From Candidatus Iainarchaeum sp. (lineage in GTDB: Archaea > Iainarchaeota > Iainarchaeia > JAADDC01), in the NCBI GenBank assembly GCA_015520865.1, contig WAPE01000068.1, forward strand, positions 1-15,970: DNA of 15,970 nt, given 5' to 3'. This document shows positions 1 to 5,776 of the stretch, one piece after another (within the stretch, counting starts at the first letter, position 1; each line of letters opens with the position of its first letter). The translations under genes were made by a program, and so were the position numbers. The notes below the pieces were generated by a model that did no database searches, was not told where the DNA came from, and saw nothing but the letters and a program-made list of their open reading frames with translations.

Positions 1-7
1 ATATAAT

Positions 8-50
8 ATATAAGGCATTTAGTAAAAAGCTAAAGGTAAATAAAGCAAAA
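8..50 (-). terminator. T-rich 3' region of the first regulator gene
   Basis: Read on the minus strand after the stop codon, the sequence has several short T runs (CTTTATTT, CTTTTTAC). This is the usual look of an archaeal intrinsic terminator. No hairpin is evident. Confidence 0.4.
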
Positions 51-52
51 TT

Positions 53-64
53 TTATACATAACA
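53..64 (+). repeat. 12-mer repeat copy 1 (TTATACATAACA)
   Basis: Exact copy of a 12-base motif found six times in the first 5.3 kb. It lies directly downstream of the regulator gene that ends at 67. Confidence 0.7.
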
Positions 65-66
65 GG

Positions 67-531
67 TCAGCCCTCCAGAGCTTGATCTAGCCTGCGTGCA
101 TGGTCGGTTATTTTGGACCATACCTTCCTCAAATCGTGGAAGATATCGTCTAGAGTGAGCTCAAGTGTTTGGCCTCTAAGACCATACATTGATCCCTTTC
201 GCTTGACTATCAAGCCTGATTCTAAGAATCTAGACAAGTACGTCGTGTAGAGCTGGGATAGGCTTACCTGGTGACCCTTTAACCGAAGATACTCCCAAAT
301 GTCCTTTACCTTAATGGCACCATTCTTCACGGGAAACTCCCGTCCGTTTTCTTCAAGGATACCCTCTCGGACGCTAGATATACGACGGAAAAGAAGCAAT
401 AACTCGATTGCGACATCTCCCTTACCTCTTTCAGGTATTAGGCCCAGAGATTGAGCCAAATAGTAAGCCAAGGTCTCCGGATTATTTACCTCCTTTGGTA
501 TTGGGGGCTGCTCCATAATGGAGATTTTCAT
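67..531 (-). CDS. Winged-helix regulator, paralogue of the HSR1-like regulator
   Basis: A 154-aa protein. I chose the ATG at 531 because GGGTGAT sits five bases before it, as at the hsp20 start; a GTG at 564 would add 11 residues and has no SD. The middle looks like a winged helix-turn-helix, with SQLYTTYLSRFLESGLIV as recognition helix and KRKGSMYGLR as wing. A C-terminal amphipathic helix of about 30 residues (DDIFHDLRKVWSKI onwards) follows and may mediate dimerisation. The C-terminal half aligns by eye with the regulator at 8685-9065: both have GL(I/L)VKR-x-KG/GSxYxLR followed by a (T/D)x(E/D)(E/D)I-type helix ending in LDxxL. This protein carries about 30 extra residues before the recognition helix. 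It is probably a DNA-binding repressor. Its targets are unknown, although the similarity suggests a stress-response role. Confidence 0.75.
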   Translation of the reverse strand: MKISIMEQPPIPKEVNNPETLAYYLAQSLGLIPERGKGDVAIELLLLFRRISSVREGILEENGREFPVKNGAIKVKDIWEYLRLKGHQVSLSQLYTTYLSRFLESGLIVKRKGSMYGLRGQTLELTLDDIFHDLRKVWSKITDHARRLDQALEG

Positions 532-628
532 TCTTATCACCCAAGAATATTTTGGTCTAATCACATAAAAACATGTAGGAGGCGCTGAAGTAGAACTTTA
601 CGCTGCATACACAAAATATTCTCAATTA

Positions 629-646
629 AACCAAAAATCTTTGGTT
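629..646. promoter_or_regulatory. Palindrome next to a TATA-like box
   Basis: AACCAAA, four-base spacer, TTTGGTT: a perfect 7-bp inverted repeat. It runs directly into TTATAATAG (645-653), a TATA-like sequence on the plus strand. It could be an operator for a transcript starting near 672-676, but no protein gene follows on that strand. Confidence 0.4.
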
Positions 647-661
647 ATAATAGAAGTTGAT

Positions 662-714
662 CCCCTGGAAAGGGCTACCACAGAACGGGGCTTCTACAAG
701 AACGAAGCCCGTGG
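662..714 (+). other. GC-rich hairpin element, possible small RNA or transposon-end remnant
   Basis: GGGCTTC (688-694) pairs with GAAGCCC (704-710) around a nine-base loop. CCAC (678-681) pairs with GTGG (711-714) outside it, leaving a one-sided internal loop at 682-687. A short CCC/GGG fold (662-674) precedes it. The element is GC-rich compared with its AT-rich surroundings. No open reading frame explains it. On the minus strand it contains an AAGCCCCGTTCTGTGG stretch reminiscent of IS200/IS605 right ends, but no transposase gene is present. The function is unknown. Confidence 0.35.
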
Positions 715-722
715 AGGACATG

Positions 723-740
723 TTTTGGGTTATACCAAAA
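723..740. repeat. Palindrome TTTTGG-N6-CCAAAA
   Basis: A perfect 6-bp inverted repeat with a six-base spacer. Its left part (TTTTGGGTTATA) nearly repeats TTTGGTTATA at 640-649, so the hairpin at 662-714 is bracketed by related sequences. Confidence 0.4.
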
Positions 741-756
741 AGAAAATAAGAAAGGG
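737..756 (-). terminator. T-rich terminator of the 90-aa regulator gene
   Basis: On the minus strand this reads CCCCTTTCTTATTTTCTTTTT, a T-rich archaeal termination signal about 40 bases after the stop codon at 799. Confidence 0.5.
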
Positions 757-760
757 GTCT

Positions 761-772
761 TGTTATGTATAA
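761..772 (-). repeat. 12-mer repeat copy 2 (TTATACATAACA)
   Basis: Exact copy on the minus strand, between the stop codon of the 90-aa regulator and its T-rich terminator. Confidence 0.7.
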
Positions 773-774
773 TT

Positions 775-799
775 ACAACAAACTTTGTTGTTAAACAAC
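775..799. promoter_or_regulatory. Overlapping palindromes at the 3' end of the regulator gene
   Basis: ACAACAAA-C-TTTGTTGT (775-791) and GTTGTT-A-AACAAC (787-799) are two perfect inverted repeats sharing a half-site. They abut the stop codon. A related half-site, TTTGACAACAACA on the minus strand, sits in the promoter of the same gene near 1113-1125. This may be a pair of sites bound by the regulator itself, or a hairpin assisting termination. Confidence 0.4.
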
Positions 800-1071
800 T
801 AACCTCCAAGACGCTTAAGCTGTCGGTAGGCGTTCTCGAGGGCCAACGCAACTTCCTCACCGAGCTCTGTAAGCTCTACGTACCTTGTTCTACCCTCCTT
901 ATAGGTCTTTACCAACCCCCTCTCTTCCAGTTTTTTCACGAGCTGGATCGCGTGGGGGTAGGTTATATCAGCCTTCTTCGCAAGGAGAGATGTATACCAC
1001 TTCTTGTTCTTATTCCGAAGGAGGATGAGGAACTCTACGTTTTTCACCCTGAGGAAGAGTTCTGCTACCAT
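799..1071 (-). CDS. Small winged-helix (MarR/ArsR-like) transcriptional regulator
   Basis: A 90-aa protein made of essentially one winged helix-turn-helix domain. Helices FLILLRNKNKKWYTSLLAKKA and ITYPHAIQLVKKLEERGLV (the recognition helix) are followed by a wing, KTYKEGRTRYVELTELG. A short C-terminal helix comes last and could support dimerisation. The start is firm: GGAGGTGGT lies three bases before the ATG. A TATA-like TTTAAAAC on the minus strand around 1131-1138 would start transcription near 1108. The motif TTTGACAACAACA lies just downstream of that box and would be well placed for autorepression. The ligand and targets cannot be told from the sequence. The gene stands alone between non-coding stretches on both sides. 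Confidence 0.85.
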   Translation of the reverse strand: MVAELFLRVKNVEFLILLRNKNKKWYTSLLAKKADITYPHAIQLVKKLEERGLVKTYKEGRTRYVELTELGEEVALALENAYRQLKRLGG

Positions 1072-1112
1072 CGTACCACCTCCATAGGAAATATTAAGAA
1101 AAGTTCTTTTAT

Positions 1113-1140
1113 TGTTGTTGTCAAACTAAGGTTTTAAACG
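1113..1140 (-). promoter_or_regulatory. Promoter and possible operator of the 90-aa regulator
   Basis: On the minus strand a TTTAAAAC TATA-like box is followed within six bases by TTTGACAACAACA. The core TTTGACA is also the half-site of the operator between hsr and hsp20 (9098-9105). Confidence 0.4.
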
Positions 1141-1229
1141 TGATTCGCTATTATATTATCATTTAATTTATTTTTGAGATATAAAATTCTAGAGAGTTAT
1201 ACCCAGTCTATGCTTGCCAGATATGCAGA

Positions 1230-1241
1230 TGTTATGTATAA
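1230..1241 (-). repeat. 12-mer repeat copy 3 (TTATACATAACA)
   Basis: Exact copy on the minus strand, in the non-coding stretch between the 90-aa regulator and the first PRC-barrel gene. Confidence 0.7.
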
Positions 1242-1302
1242 TTTTCCTGGACCCCTATACTTCCGGTATTACTTCCATACACTGCGGACCCGTCAACGTA
1301 AG

Positions 1303-1311
1303 CTTTTTATA
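1303..1311 (+). promoter_or_regulatory. TATA box of the first PRC-barrel gene
   Basis: CTTTTTATA lies about 32-40 bases before the ATG at 1343. Transcription would start near 1330, after the upstream in-frame ATG at 1313, which argues for the later start. Confidence 0.5.
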
Positions 1312-1342
1312 GATGGAAGTCCTTTTCCATCCCGGTGAGAGG

Positions 1343-1642
1343 ATGACGATAGAGCTTTCCAGGATGTTCGGGATGGATATATACACCACAGACGCCGAGT
1401 ACGTAGGCAAGGCCTACGATTTTATCATTGATCTAGAAGAGGGTAGGCTCTACAAGATAACACTAGAGCCATTCAGATTAACAAGCAAGCAGGACATTGT
1501 ACAGATCCTCAAGAAGAAGTCTATCAACTACGACAAGGTTGTTGCCGTAAAGGACATTATTCTCATAAACAAGAACAAACCGGTACAACAGAAGCCCCAG
1601 CGGCCTGTTAGCGGGATCTTAGGCCTTGCACGAAGGAGGTAA
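1343..1642 (+). CDS. PRC-barrel domain protein
   Basis: A 99-aa protein consisting of one PRC-barrel fold: SRMFGMDIYTTDAEYVGKAY, then DFIIDLEEGRLYKITLEP, and DKVVAVKDIILINK near residues 70-85, then a basic tail. PRC-barrel proteins are small beta-barrel adaptors, found in archaea in RNA metabolism (RimM-like) and in cell division (CdpB). I chose the ATG at 1343 because GGTGAGAGG precedes it directly; the ATG at 1313 sits right against the TATA box. A second, unrelated-looking PRC-barrel gene lies at 5766-6023. The partner is not evident from the neighbours. The 3' side has a long T-rich terminator. Confidence 0.8.
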   Translation: MTIELSRMFGMDIYTTDAEYVGKAYDFIIDLEEGRLYKITLEPFRLTSKQDIVQILKKKSINYDKVVAVKDIILINKNKPVQQKPQRPVSGILGLARRR

Positions 1643-1646
1643 CACT

Positions 1647-1666
1647 TTTATTATTCTCTCTTTTAT
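1647..1666 (+). terminator. T-rich terminator after the PRC-barrel gene
   Basis: CTTTTATTATTCTCTCTTTT follows the stop codon closely and matches archaeal T-run termination signals. The next 12-mer repeat copy begins at its end. Confidence 0.5.
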
Positions 1667-1677
1667 TATACATAACA
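1666..1677 (+). repeat. 12-mer repeat copy 4 (TTATACATAACA)
   Basis: Exact copy on the plus strand, between the terminator of the PRC-barrel gene and the next gene. Confidence 0.7.
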
Positions 1678-1725
1678 TACCTATATCCTACCTACCACCC
1701 TATTACCGGAAGTACGGGGGTCTAG

Positions 1726-2286
1726 ATGAAGGGATTCCTCATCCGTTACCGATACAAAGGTGCTGAGCCATCCTCCTCTTACCTCTACCAGCGCTTCTTC
1801 CGTGCTCTTTACGGCTATACCCAAGTGGTGACAAAGTCCAACGGGAAAACGTACGTATATTACCGTGAAGGTGTTCTAACAACATTTCCCTTCATCCGCG
1901 AGGCAAAGAACACCGTTGTCATTCCTTCAAATGCCCTGGAACCCCTTATAACCTTCTTTAAAACGGGAAGGAATCCGGCCCACTCTTTCGAAGATCTCTC
2001 ATCATGGGATGTCACCTATTATGTAGAAGAGATAAACGTAGAGGAGAATTCTGCCTTACGTGCTATCTACGCCGCCCTTAACCGGATCCTCGTTCCCCTC
2101 GAAGAGGGCTACGTAAGGCTTCGGGAGCTGACACAACGAGATGTACTAACCTCCAATGAGCTGGCCGCCCTTAGAACTAAGGCAAAGAACGTCGTAGAGA
2201 GCGACTGGTTTCAACATCTTAAAGACCGAGACCCCCTCCTAGAGAGGCTCTACGTTTACTTCAACCGTGCGGCACAAATACTCTGA
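1726..2286 (+). CDS. Unrecognised 186-aa soluble protein
   Basis: I do not recognise this family. The protein is soluble: no signal peptide, membrane helix or cysteine pair is apparent. The N-terminal half is rich in aromatic and beta-forming residues (FLIRYRYKG, then KTYVYYREGVLTTFPF). The C-terminal half from about residue 105 is helical and charged, with ALRAIYAALNRILVPLEEGY and ELAALRTKAKNVVESDW. The ATG follows GGGGGTCTAG, a plausible SD, and CTATATCC (1681-1688) could be the TATA box. The 3' end overlaps the convergent pilin-like gene by 26 bases. Codon use looks ordinary. It is probably a real gene of unknown function. Confidence 0.65.
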   Translation: MKGFLIRYRYKGAEPSSSYLYQRFFRALYGYTQVVTKSNGKTYVYYREGVLTTFPFIREAKNTVVIPSNALEPLITFFKTGRNPAHSFEDLSSWDVTYYVEEINVEENSALRAIYAALNRILVPLEEGYVRLRELTQRDVLTSNELAALRTKAKNVVESDWFQHLKDRDPLLERLYVYFNRAAQIL

Positions 2287-2755
2287 TAATCCTCCGTGTC
2301 ACCAAAGCACACATAACATTCCCATTCTTTATATCTGTTGTATTGAAGTAATCGGCTAGGTTGTACTCAACCGTCTTCCCGGACGAAAATACTGGTATCG
2401 ATGTGGGCTGTAGCTGTCCGTTGATCTTCCCCTGTAGCACGGCGTTTTCATCTGTGTTGTTTCTCTTCCAGCAGAATAACCTTACCCAGAAGACGTCAGA
2501 ATAGCCATTATTTTCAATATCAACAACCCCATTTTCCTCCCTTGTTATGTATAAAACATTATCAGTTGGAACAACTACGCCGTTCCCCTCCCTCAAAAGA
2601 ACAGGAACACCTCTTTCTACCCTATCAAGGACTGTCTTCTCTGCAGAAGCGACGGTGTAAACGTTGTTCATCGCTAAGTTAGCTACCATGAGGAGTATAG
2701 CCAGGAGAACACCTAATACAAACACAAAGGTTACGAGGTTCTCCACGTCAACCAC
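2261..2755 (-). CDS. Membrane-anchored pilin-like or archaellum-accessory protein
   Basis: A 164-aa protein with one N-terminal hydrophobic helix (LVTFVFVLGVLLAILLMVANLA, about residues 7-28) followed by a beta-rich extracellular domain containing NNG and NNT sites and two cysteines. This is the layout of archaeal type IV pilin-like or FlaF/FlaG-like proteins exposed on the pseudo-periplasmic face. It is the second gene of a two-gene operon: its GTG start (2755) overlaps the stop of the upstream pilin-like gene (2748-2750). A second GTG at 2746 has AGGTGGT five bases ahead and could be the true start, giving a protein three residues shorter. One copy of the 12-mer repeat lies inside the gene at 2543-2554. 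Confidence 0.65.
   Translation of the reverse strand: MVDVENLVTFVFVLGVLLAILLMVANLAMNNVYTVASAEKTVLDRVERGVPVLLREGNGVVVPTDNVLYITREENGVVDIENNGYSDVFWVRLFCWKRNNTDENAVLQGKINGQLQPTSIPVFSSGKTVEYNLADYFNTTDIKNGNVMCALVTRRIIRVFVPHG
2543..2554 (-). repeat. 12-mer repeat copy 5 (TTATACATAACA), inside a gene
   Basis: Exact copy within the pilin-like gene, read there as codons for L-Y-I-T. A 10-base partial copy (TTATACATAA) is at 2906-2915 in the neighbouring gene. Confidence 0.65.
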
Positions 2756-3212
2756 CTATCGTATAGGCTTCCGAGTACTCGTTGCTTTGAACGAGGATCT
2801 TGTATCCAAGATAGGAGCTCCGAGCCGGAACCTTCGCTATGATGACGTCCCCCGGCTCGAAAAGGTTAATTTCTTCACCCCACCCCCTGCTTCCGTCCTT
2901 CCGAATTATGTATAAGTTGAGGTCGTAGACGTTGAAGTTCGTGTCTATGAGCTCCACCTTTACACCCGTAACACTTACACTTCCATTGTTTAGCACTAAC
3001 ACCACCTGATTTTCGTCAGAGGGGTTCTCTGCCGGCGGTGGAATAATAAAAAAGTCGGATAAAATGGCTTTTTCCTGTGTCGACGCACTTTGTTGCATCG
3101 TATCGGTTACCTGGGTCATAGCCATCCAGGCCCAGGGTATAACGATGGCGAGAAGTACGAGGGCTATCAGTATGAGGGCCGACGTCGTCACAACGTTGCT
3201 TATGCCCTTCAC
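2748..3212 (-). CDS. Archaeal type IV pilin-like protein
   Basis: The GTG at 3212 gives a protein starting MKGISNVVTTSALILIALVL, the classic archaeal pilin N-terminus: a short basic leader, KG before the likely prepilin-peptidase cut, then a hydrophobic helix of about 25 residues. A TTG at 3230 would add six residues and has no better ribosome site. The rest (about 120 residues) is a beta-rich domain with NGSVSVTGVKVELID and KVPARSSYLGYKILV strands. The likely role is a filament subunit or cell-surface anchor assembled through a type IV pilus-like system. It is first in a two-gene operon with the gene at 2261-2755. A TATA box (TATAAAAA, minus strand, 3271-3278) implies a leader of about 37 bases. 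Confidence 0.75.
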   Translation of the reverse strand: MKGISNVVTTSALILIALVLLAIVIPWAWMAMTQVTDTMQQSASTQEKAILSDFFIIPPPAENPSDENQVVLVLNNGSVSVTGVKVELIDTNFNVYDLNLYIIRKDGSRGWGEEINLFEPGDVIIAKVPARSSYLGYKILVQSNEYSEAYTIGG

Positions 3213-3270
3213 ATTTACTTCAGGAATCAAACCCTTAATAACGTGGGTCTACACCGACCGCACCACAAGC

Positions 3271-3278
3271 TTTTTATA
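3271..3278 (-). promoter_or_regulatory. TATA box of the pilin-like operon
   Basis: TATAAAAA on the minus strand, placing the transcription start near 3249, ahead of the GTG at 3212. Confidence 0.5.
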
Positions 3279-3378
3279 CTAGTTTATGGCGTGTATTTAA
3301 TACCCCTTCATCCGTGCGCGGGCTTTGCCCTCCCTTTCTTCCTTTACCCATACTTTTCTTCCCACGATCACTGCACCC

Positions 3379-3386
3379 TATAAAAG
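3379..3386 (+). promoter_or_regulatory. TATA box of the four-helix membrane protein gene
   Basis: TATAAAAG centred about 26 bases before the GTG at 3408, so the mRNA probably starts at or next to the start codon (leaderless). Confidence 0.55.
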
Positions 3387-3407
3387 GGAGCTCTACCTAA
3401 CTTTAAC

Positions 3408-3878
3408 GTGGGCATTTCCGATCGGGCACGACGGGTTCATAACCTACCCATGGAGCACCTTGTCTTCGTTAGCGTTTCCCAGGTTCTCGCTACAACGTCA
3501 ATCATAACCCTTCTACTTCTAAACGTTGCCAACTACCTCCATTACGGCGTTCAAGAGAAGCTTATTCTTTCCGGTTGGGCACTATTTCTTCTTCTGGCTT
3601 CCTACCTTCTTTACCGGAAGGTTCGTCACCATGTAGACTTCCTTGACTATATGAGCAGCTTGCTCTATTACCATCTCCTACGTCGTCGCTCTAAGATCCT
3701 AGACGCTACCAATACGCTCCTCTTTTTGGGTCTCATCCTCATCACCATATCCCCCTTTATTCACACGTACCTATTACATTCTGGTCATGGCACACTCTAT
3801 GCGGTGATGTCCCTCTTCCTGGGGGGTGCGATGGTAGGGATGGCGGTGAGTGGTTATGTACTCCTTGAAGAAGAATGA
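3408..3878 (+). CDS. Four-helix integral membrane protein of unknown function
   Basis: A 156-aa protein with four predicted membrane helices: SQVLATTSIITLLLLNVANY, KLILSGWALFLLLASYLLY, NTLLFLGLILITISPFIHTY and LYAVMSLFLGGAMVGMAVSG. A basic loop (HLLRRRSK) between helices two and three suggests a cytoplasmic side. I chose the GTG at 3408 because a TATA box lies about 26 bases before it, fitting a leaderless mRNA; the ATG at 3450 has no SD. No known family is evident. The next gene starts inside its 3' end, so the two are probably translated together, and both border pilin-like genes. A role in the surface-filament or secretion apparatus is possible but not shown. Confidence 0.65.
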   Translation: MGISDRARRVHNLPMEHLVFVSVSQVLATTSIITLLLLNVANYLHYGVQEKLILSGWALFLLLASYLLYRKVRHHVDFLDYMSSLLYYHLLRRRSKILDATNTLLFLGLILITISPFIHTYLLHSGHGTLYAVMSLFLGGAMVGMAVSGYVLLEEE

Positions 3879-4224
3879 ACTGGAAATCCTGGCGGCCATA
3901 CTAGCCCTGATCTTTGTTTACCTACTTCTCGGAAAGATCCAACTTGGCGAGCACGCCGAGGGCTTTTACATCATTCGTCCAACCTATTGGAAGATCACCC
4001 CAACGAAGCTAACACTCGAAATAACGTCTTTCTATCCCTCCAGCCTTACCTGTGAGATAAACACACCCTACGGAAGCGTAACGAAAAACATCGATCCCAG
4101 AAGCAGTGTAGTTATCGAGTTTAACGGGAACTTCCCACCAAATAGATTCATTCAGATCCCGCTATCTATAAACTGCGGCTACGTTAAGGAAAAAGGAAAG
4201 ATCTATGCCTTCGTGTTTACATAG
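3856..4224 (+). CDS. Membrane-anchored beta-domain protein
   Basis: A 122-aa protein with an N-terminal anchor helix (LEILAAILALIFVYLLLGKI) and a beta-rich domain of about 95 residues carrying two cysteines, in LTCEINTPYG and SINCGYV, that could form a disulfide outside the cell. I chose the ATG at 3856 because GGTGA lies six bases upstream; a GTG at 3850 is the alternative. The gene overlaps the end of the four-helix membrane protein gene by 23 bases, an operon arrangement with translational coupling. It overlaps the convergent TFE gene by 8 bases at its 3' end. The fold (Ig-like, COG1361-like) resembles extracellular domains of archaeal surface proteins, but the family is not certain. Confidence 0.6.
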   Translation: MYSLKKNELEILAAILALIFVYLLLGKIQLGEHAEGFYIIRPTYWKITPTKLTLEITSFYPSSLTCEINTPYGSVTKNIDPRSSVVIEFNGNFPPNRFIQIPLSINCGYVKEKGKIYAFVFT

Positions 4225-4828
4225 ACCTTACGAGGGCCTTAATCTTGGCGATTTCCCTTAGTTTCTCTCTCAGCTCCTCCTTTTCTTTTTCTGTGTCTAC
4301 AGCTTTCAGTGGTTCTCCGCAGACGGGGCAGGTAAAGTTTAACTCCATCGCCACCTCGAAGGTAACCCTTTCGTGACCCTTTGGACATTCAAAGAACATG
4401 TAGTTTTCGAGCTCCTCTAGTTTCTCTATAATCTCCTTTTCCTTCTCCTCCATCTCCTCTAGAAGCGCCTCCCGCAGTCTCCCCAACCTTATAAACCACG
4501 TATAGGTGTACCATCCCGTGTCGGGATCCCGTTCTTTATGATAGTCAACGATTCCCCAGAAGTGAAACCTATTTAGGACCGTTCTGACTACAGTAACCTT
4601 CACTCCGAGGAACCCAGCTATGTACTCGTCCGTTACAGGTTCATCAGCCTCCGCCATGATCTTTAAAACATCCACTCCATAGTCCCCACCGATCCTGGCT
4701 ATATAATCCCTCACGGCATCGATCTTCAAGAGATCAAGAACCTTCTCCACATTGTACAACTCGTCCAAAGGATTTTTACCCCATAACCCCTCTATCTCTA
4801 CGTGCGCCAACTCACGTCCTTCGACCAC
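4217..4828 (-). CDS. tfe: Transcription factor E (TFE, TFIIE-alpha homologue)
   Basis: A 203-aa protein. An N-terminal winged helix (about residues 30-115) contains VLKIMAEADEPVTDEYIAGF and the hallmark RDPDTGWYTYTWFIRL. A charged linker helix (LLEEMEEKEKEIIEKLEEL) follows, then a zinc ribbon (about residues 148-172) and a basic C-terminal helix. TFE joins the TBP-TFB-RNA polymerase complex and promotes promoter opening. The first zinc knuckle reads CPKGH rather than CxxC and the second CPVC, so the ligands are probably Cys-His-Cys-Cys. The GTG at 4828 lies inside the start of the divergent NEMF gene; a shorter start at the GTG near 4751 cannot be excluded. Confidence 0.9.
   Translation of the reverse strand: MVEGRELAHVEIEGLWGKNPLDELYNVEKVLDLLKIDAVRDYIARIGGDYGVDVLKIMAEADEPVTDEYIAGFLGVKVTVVRTVLNRFHFWGIVDYHKERDPDTGWYTYTWFIRLGRLREALLEEMEEKEKEIIEKLEELENYMFFECPKGHERVTFEVAMELNFTCPVCGEPLKAVDTEKEKEELREKLREIAKIKALVRSM
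4771..4777 (+). promoter_or_regulatory. TATA-like box of the NEMF N-half gene, inside tfe
   Basis: ATTTTTA lies about 25-30 bases before the GTG at 4802 and so would give a leaderless mRNA. The promoter sits within the tfe coding region. Confidence 0.35.
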
Positions 4829-5776
4829 CTTGCTATAGCCAACGAGCTCAAGGATCTTATCGGTCGCCGCTATACGAAGTTTTCTAACCTGCCAACCGGT
4901 TATAAGCTAAAGATCGGATCCGCAGACATCCTATTCTTACCGCCGGACCGTCTATACAAGACGAACTATACCGTCCCGGCCTCTTCACCCGATGCTATTA
5001 CCCAGAAGGTTCGAAAGGAACTAAGGGGCCTTAAACTCGAAGATGTTAGAACCCTAAACCTTGATAGAGTGGTGATGCTTGATTTTGGGATGCGTAAGCT
5101 AGTATTTGAGCTTTTTAGAGAGGGAAATATCTTGCTTCTTGACGAAAACGGAACGATAGTTTCTGTTCTGTATCCCGGTTCCTGGAGGCACCGTGAGCTA
5201 AAGGTGGGTGTTATGTATAAAACTCCACCGGAACCGGCTATCTCCCGAAGGGAGCTCCTCCTCGATTCAACCCTTCTGAAGGATCTTATCCGGTCTGGGG
5301 TTCCAAGGCCCTACGCATTAGAGGTTATCCACCGCTTGGGTCTAGAACCTTCCTCCCAATCCACTTCTGTCAATCCATCTAAGCTGTTAAGTGTACTAGA
5401 GGATCTTCTTAGCTCGCTACACAACCCATCTGGCTACATCTGCGAGAACGAACCCTATCCGATCCCGCTATCTTACCTCCCCTGCGAAAAACGTTTCGAT
5501 ACGTTCAATGAAGCCATCGACAGCTTTACGCCGTCTCTAATCTCCTTAGAGGAGGAGCAAGGAAAAGAGAAAAAACCGTCCAAGCTCGACTATATGTTAA
5601 AGTCCCTCCAAGAGTTGGACGCCGAGATAGAAGCGCTTCAATCCCTCCTAAATGAGATCTACGAGAACTGGTCTGCTGTTGAGGAAATGCTCGTTTCTCG
5701 AAAGTTTAGGGATGTGGGTAAGTTAAAATTCAAGGGAATGAGGGGAAAGGAGGCCATATTTGATTTTACTCCCTGA
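4802..5776 (+). CDS. NEMF/Rqc2 (NFACT) N-terminal half; split gene
   Basis: A 324-aa protein matching the first half of the archaeal NEMF/Rqc2/FbpA family, which acts on the large ribosomal subunit in ribosome-associated quality control. The NFACT-N domain begins LTSFDHLAIANELKDLIGRR and includes RLYKTNYTVPASSPDAITQK and the GSWRHRELKVGVMYKTPP region. A helix-hairpin-helix follows (GVPRPYALEVIHRLGL, about residue 170), then a coiled coil (about residues 255-300). The protein stops at FDFTP, just after the first coiled-coil arm. Full-length archaeal homologues run to about 600-700 residues and end in an NFACT-R domain, which is missing here and not encoded downstream: the next gene is convergent and overlaps by 11 bases. 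The second half must be elsewhere or lost. The GTG start lies 27 bases inside the divergent tfe start. Confidence 0.85.
   Translation: MRQLTSFDHLAIANELKDLIGRRYTKFSNLPTGYKLKIGSADILFLPPDRLYKTNYTVPASSPDAITQKVRKELRGLKLEDVRTLNLDRVVMLDFGMRKLVFELFREGNILLLDENGTIVSVLYPGSWRHRELKVGVMYKTPPEPAISRRELLLDSTLLKDLIRSGVPRPYALEVIHRLGLEPSSQSTSVNPSKLLSVLEDLLSSLHNPSGYICENEPYPIPLSYLPCEKRFDTFNEAIDSFTPSLISLEEEQGKEKKPSKLDYMLKSLQELDAEIEALQSLLNEIYENWSAVEEMLVSRKFRDVGKLKFKGMRGKEAIFDFTP
5209..5220 (-). repeat. 12-mer repeat copy 6 (TTATACATAACA), inside the NEMF gene
   Basis: Exact copy on the minus strand of the NEMF N-half gene, where the plus strand is read in frame as GTT-ATG-TAT-AAA. The reading frame differs from copy 5, so protein similarity does not explain the repeat. 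Confidence 0.65.

Noticed and set aside
760..1137. 125-aa plus-strand frame opposite the 90-aa regulator
   Set aside because: The minus-strand frame has a perfect SD and a clear winged helix; the plus frame runs through palindromes and promoter DNA.
53..5220. CRISPR array as explanation for the repeated 12-mer
   Set aside because: Spacing is irregular (hundreds to thousands of bases), orientation is mixed, and copies lie inside genes; no repeat-spacer unit exists.
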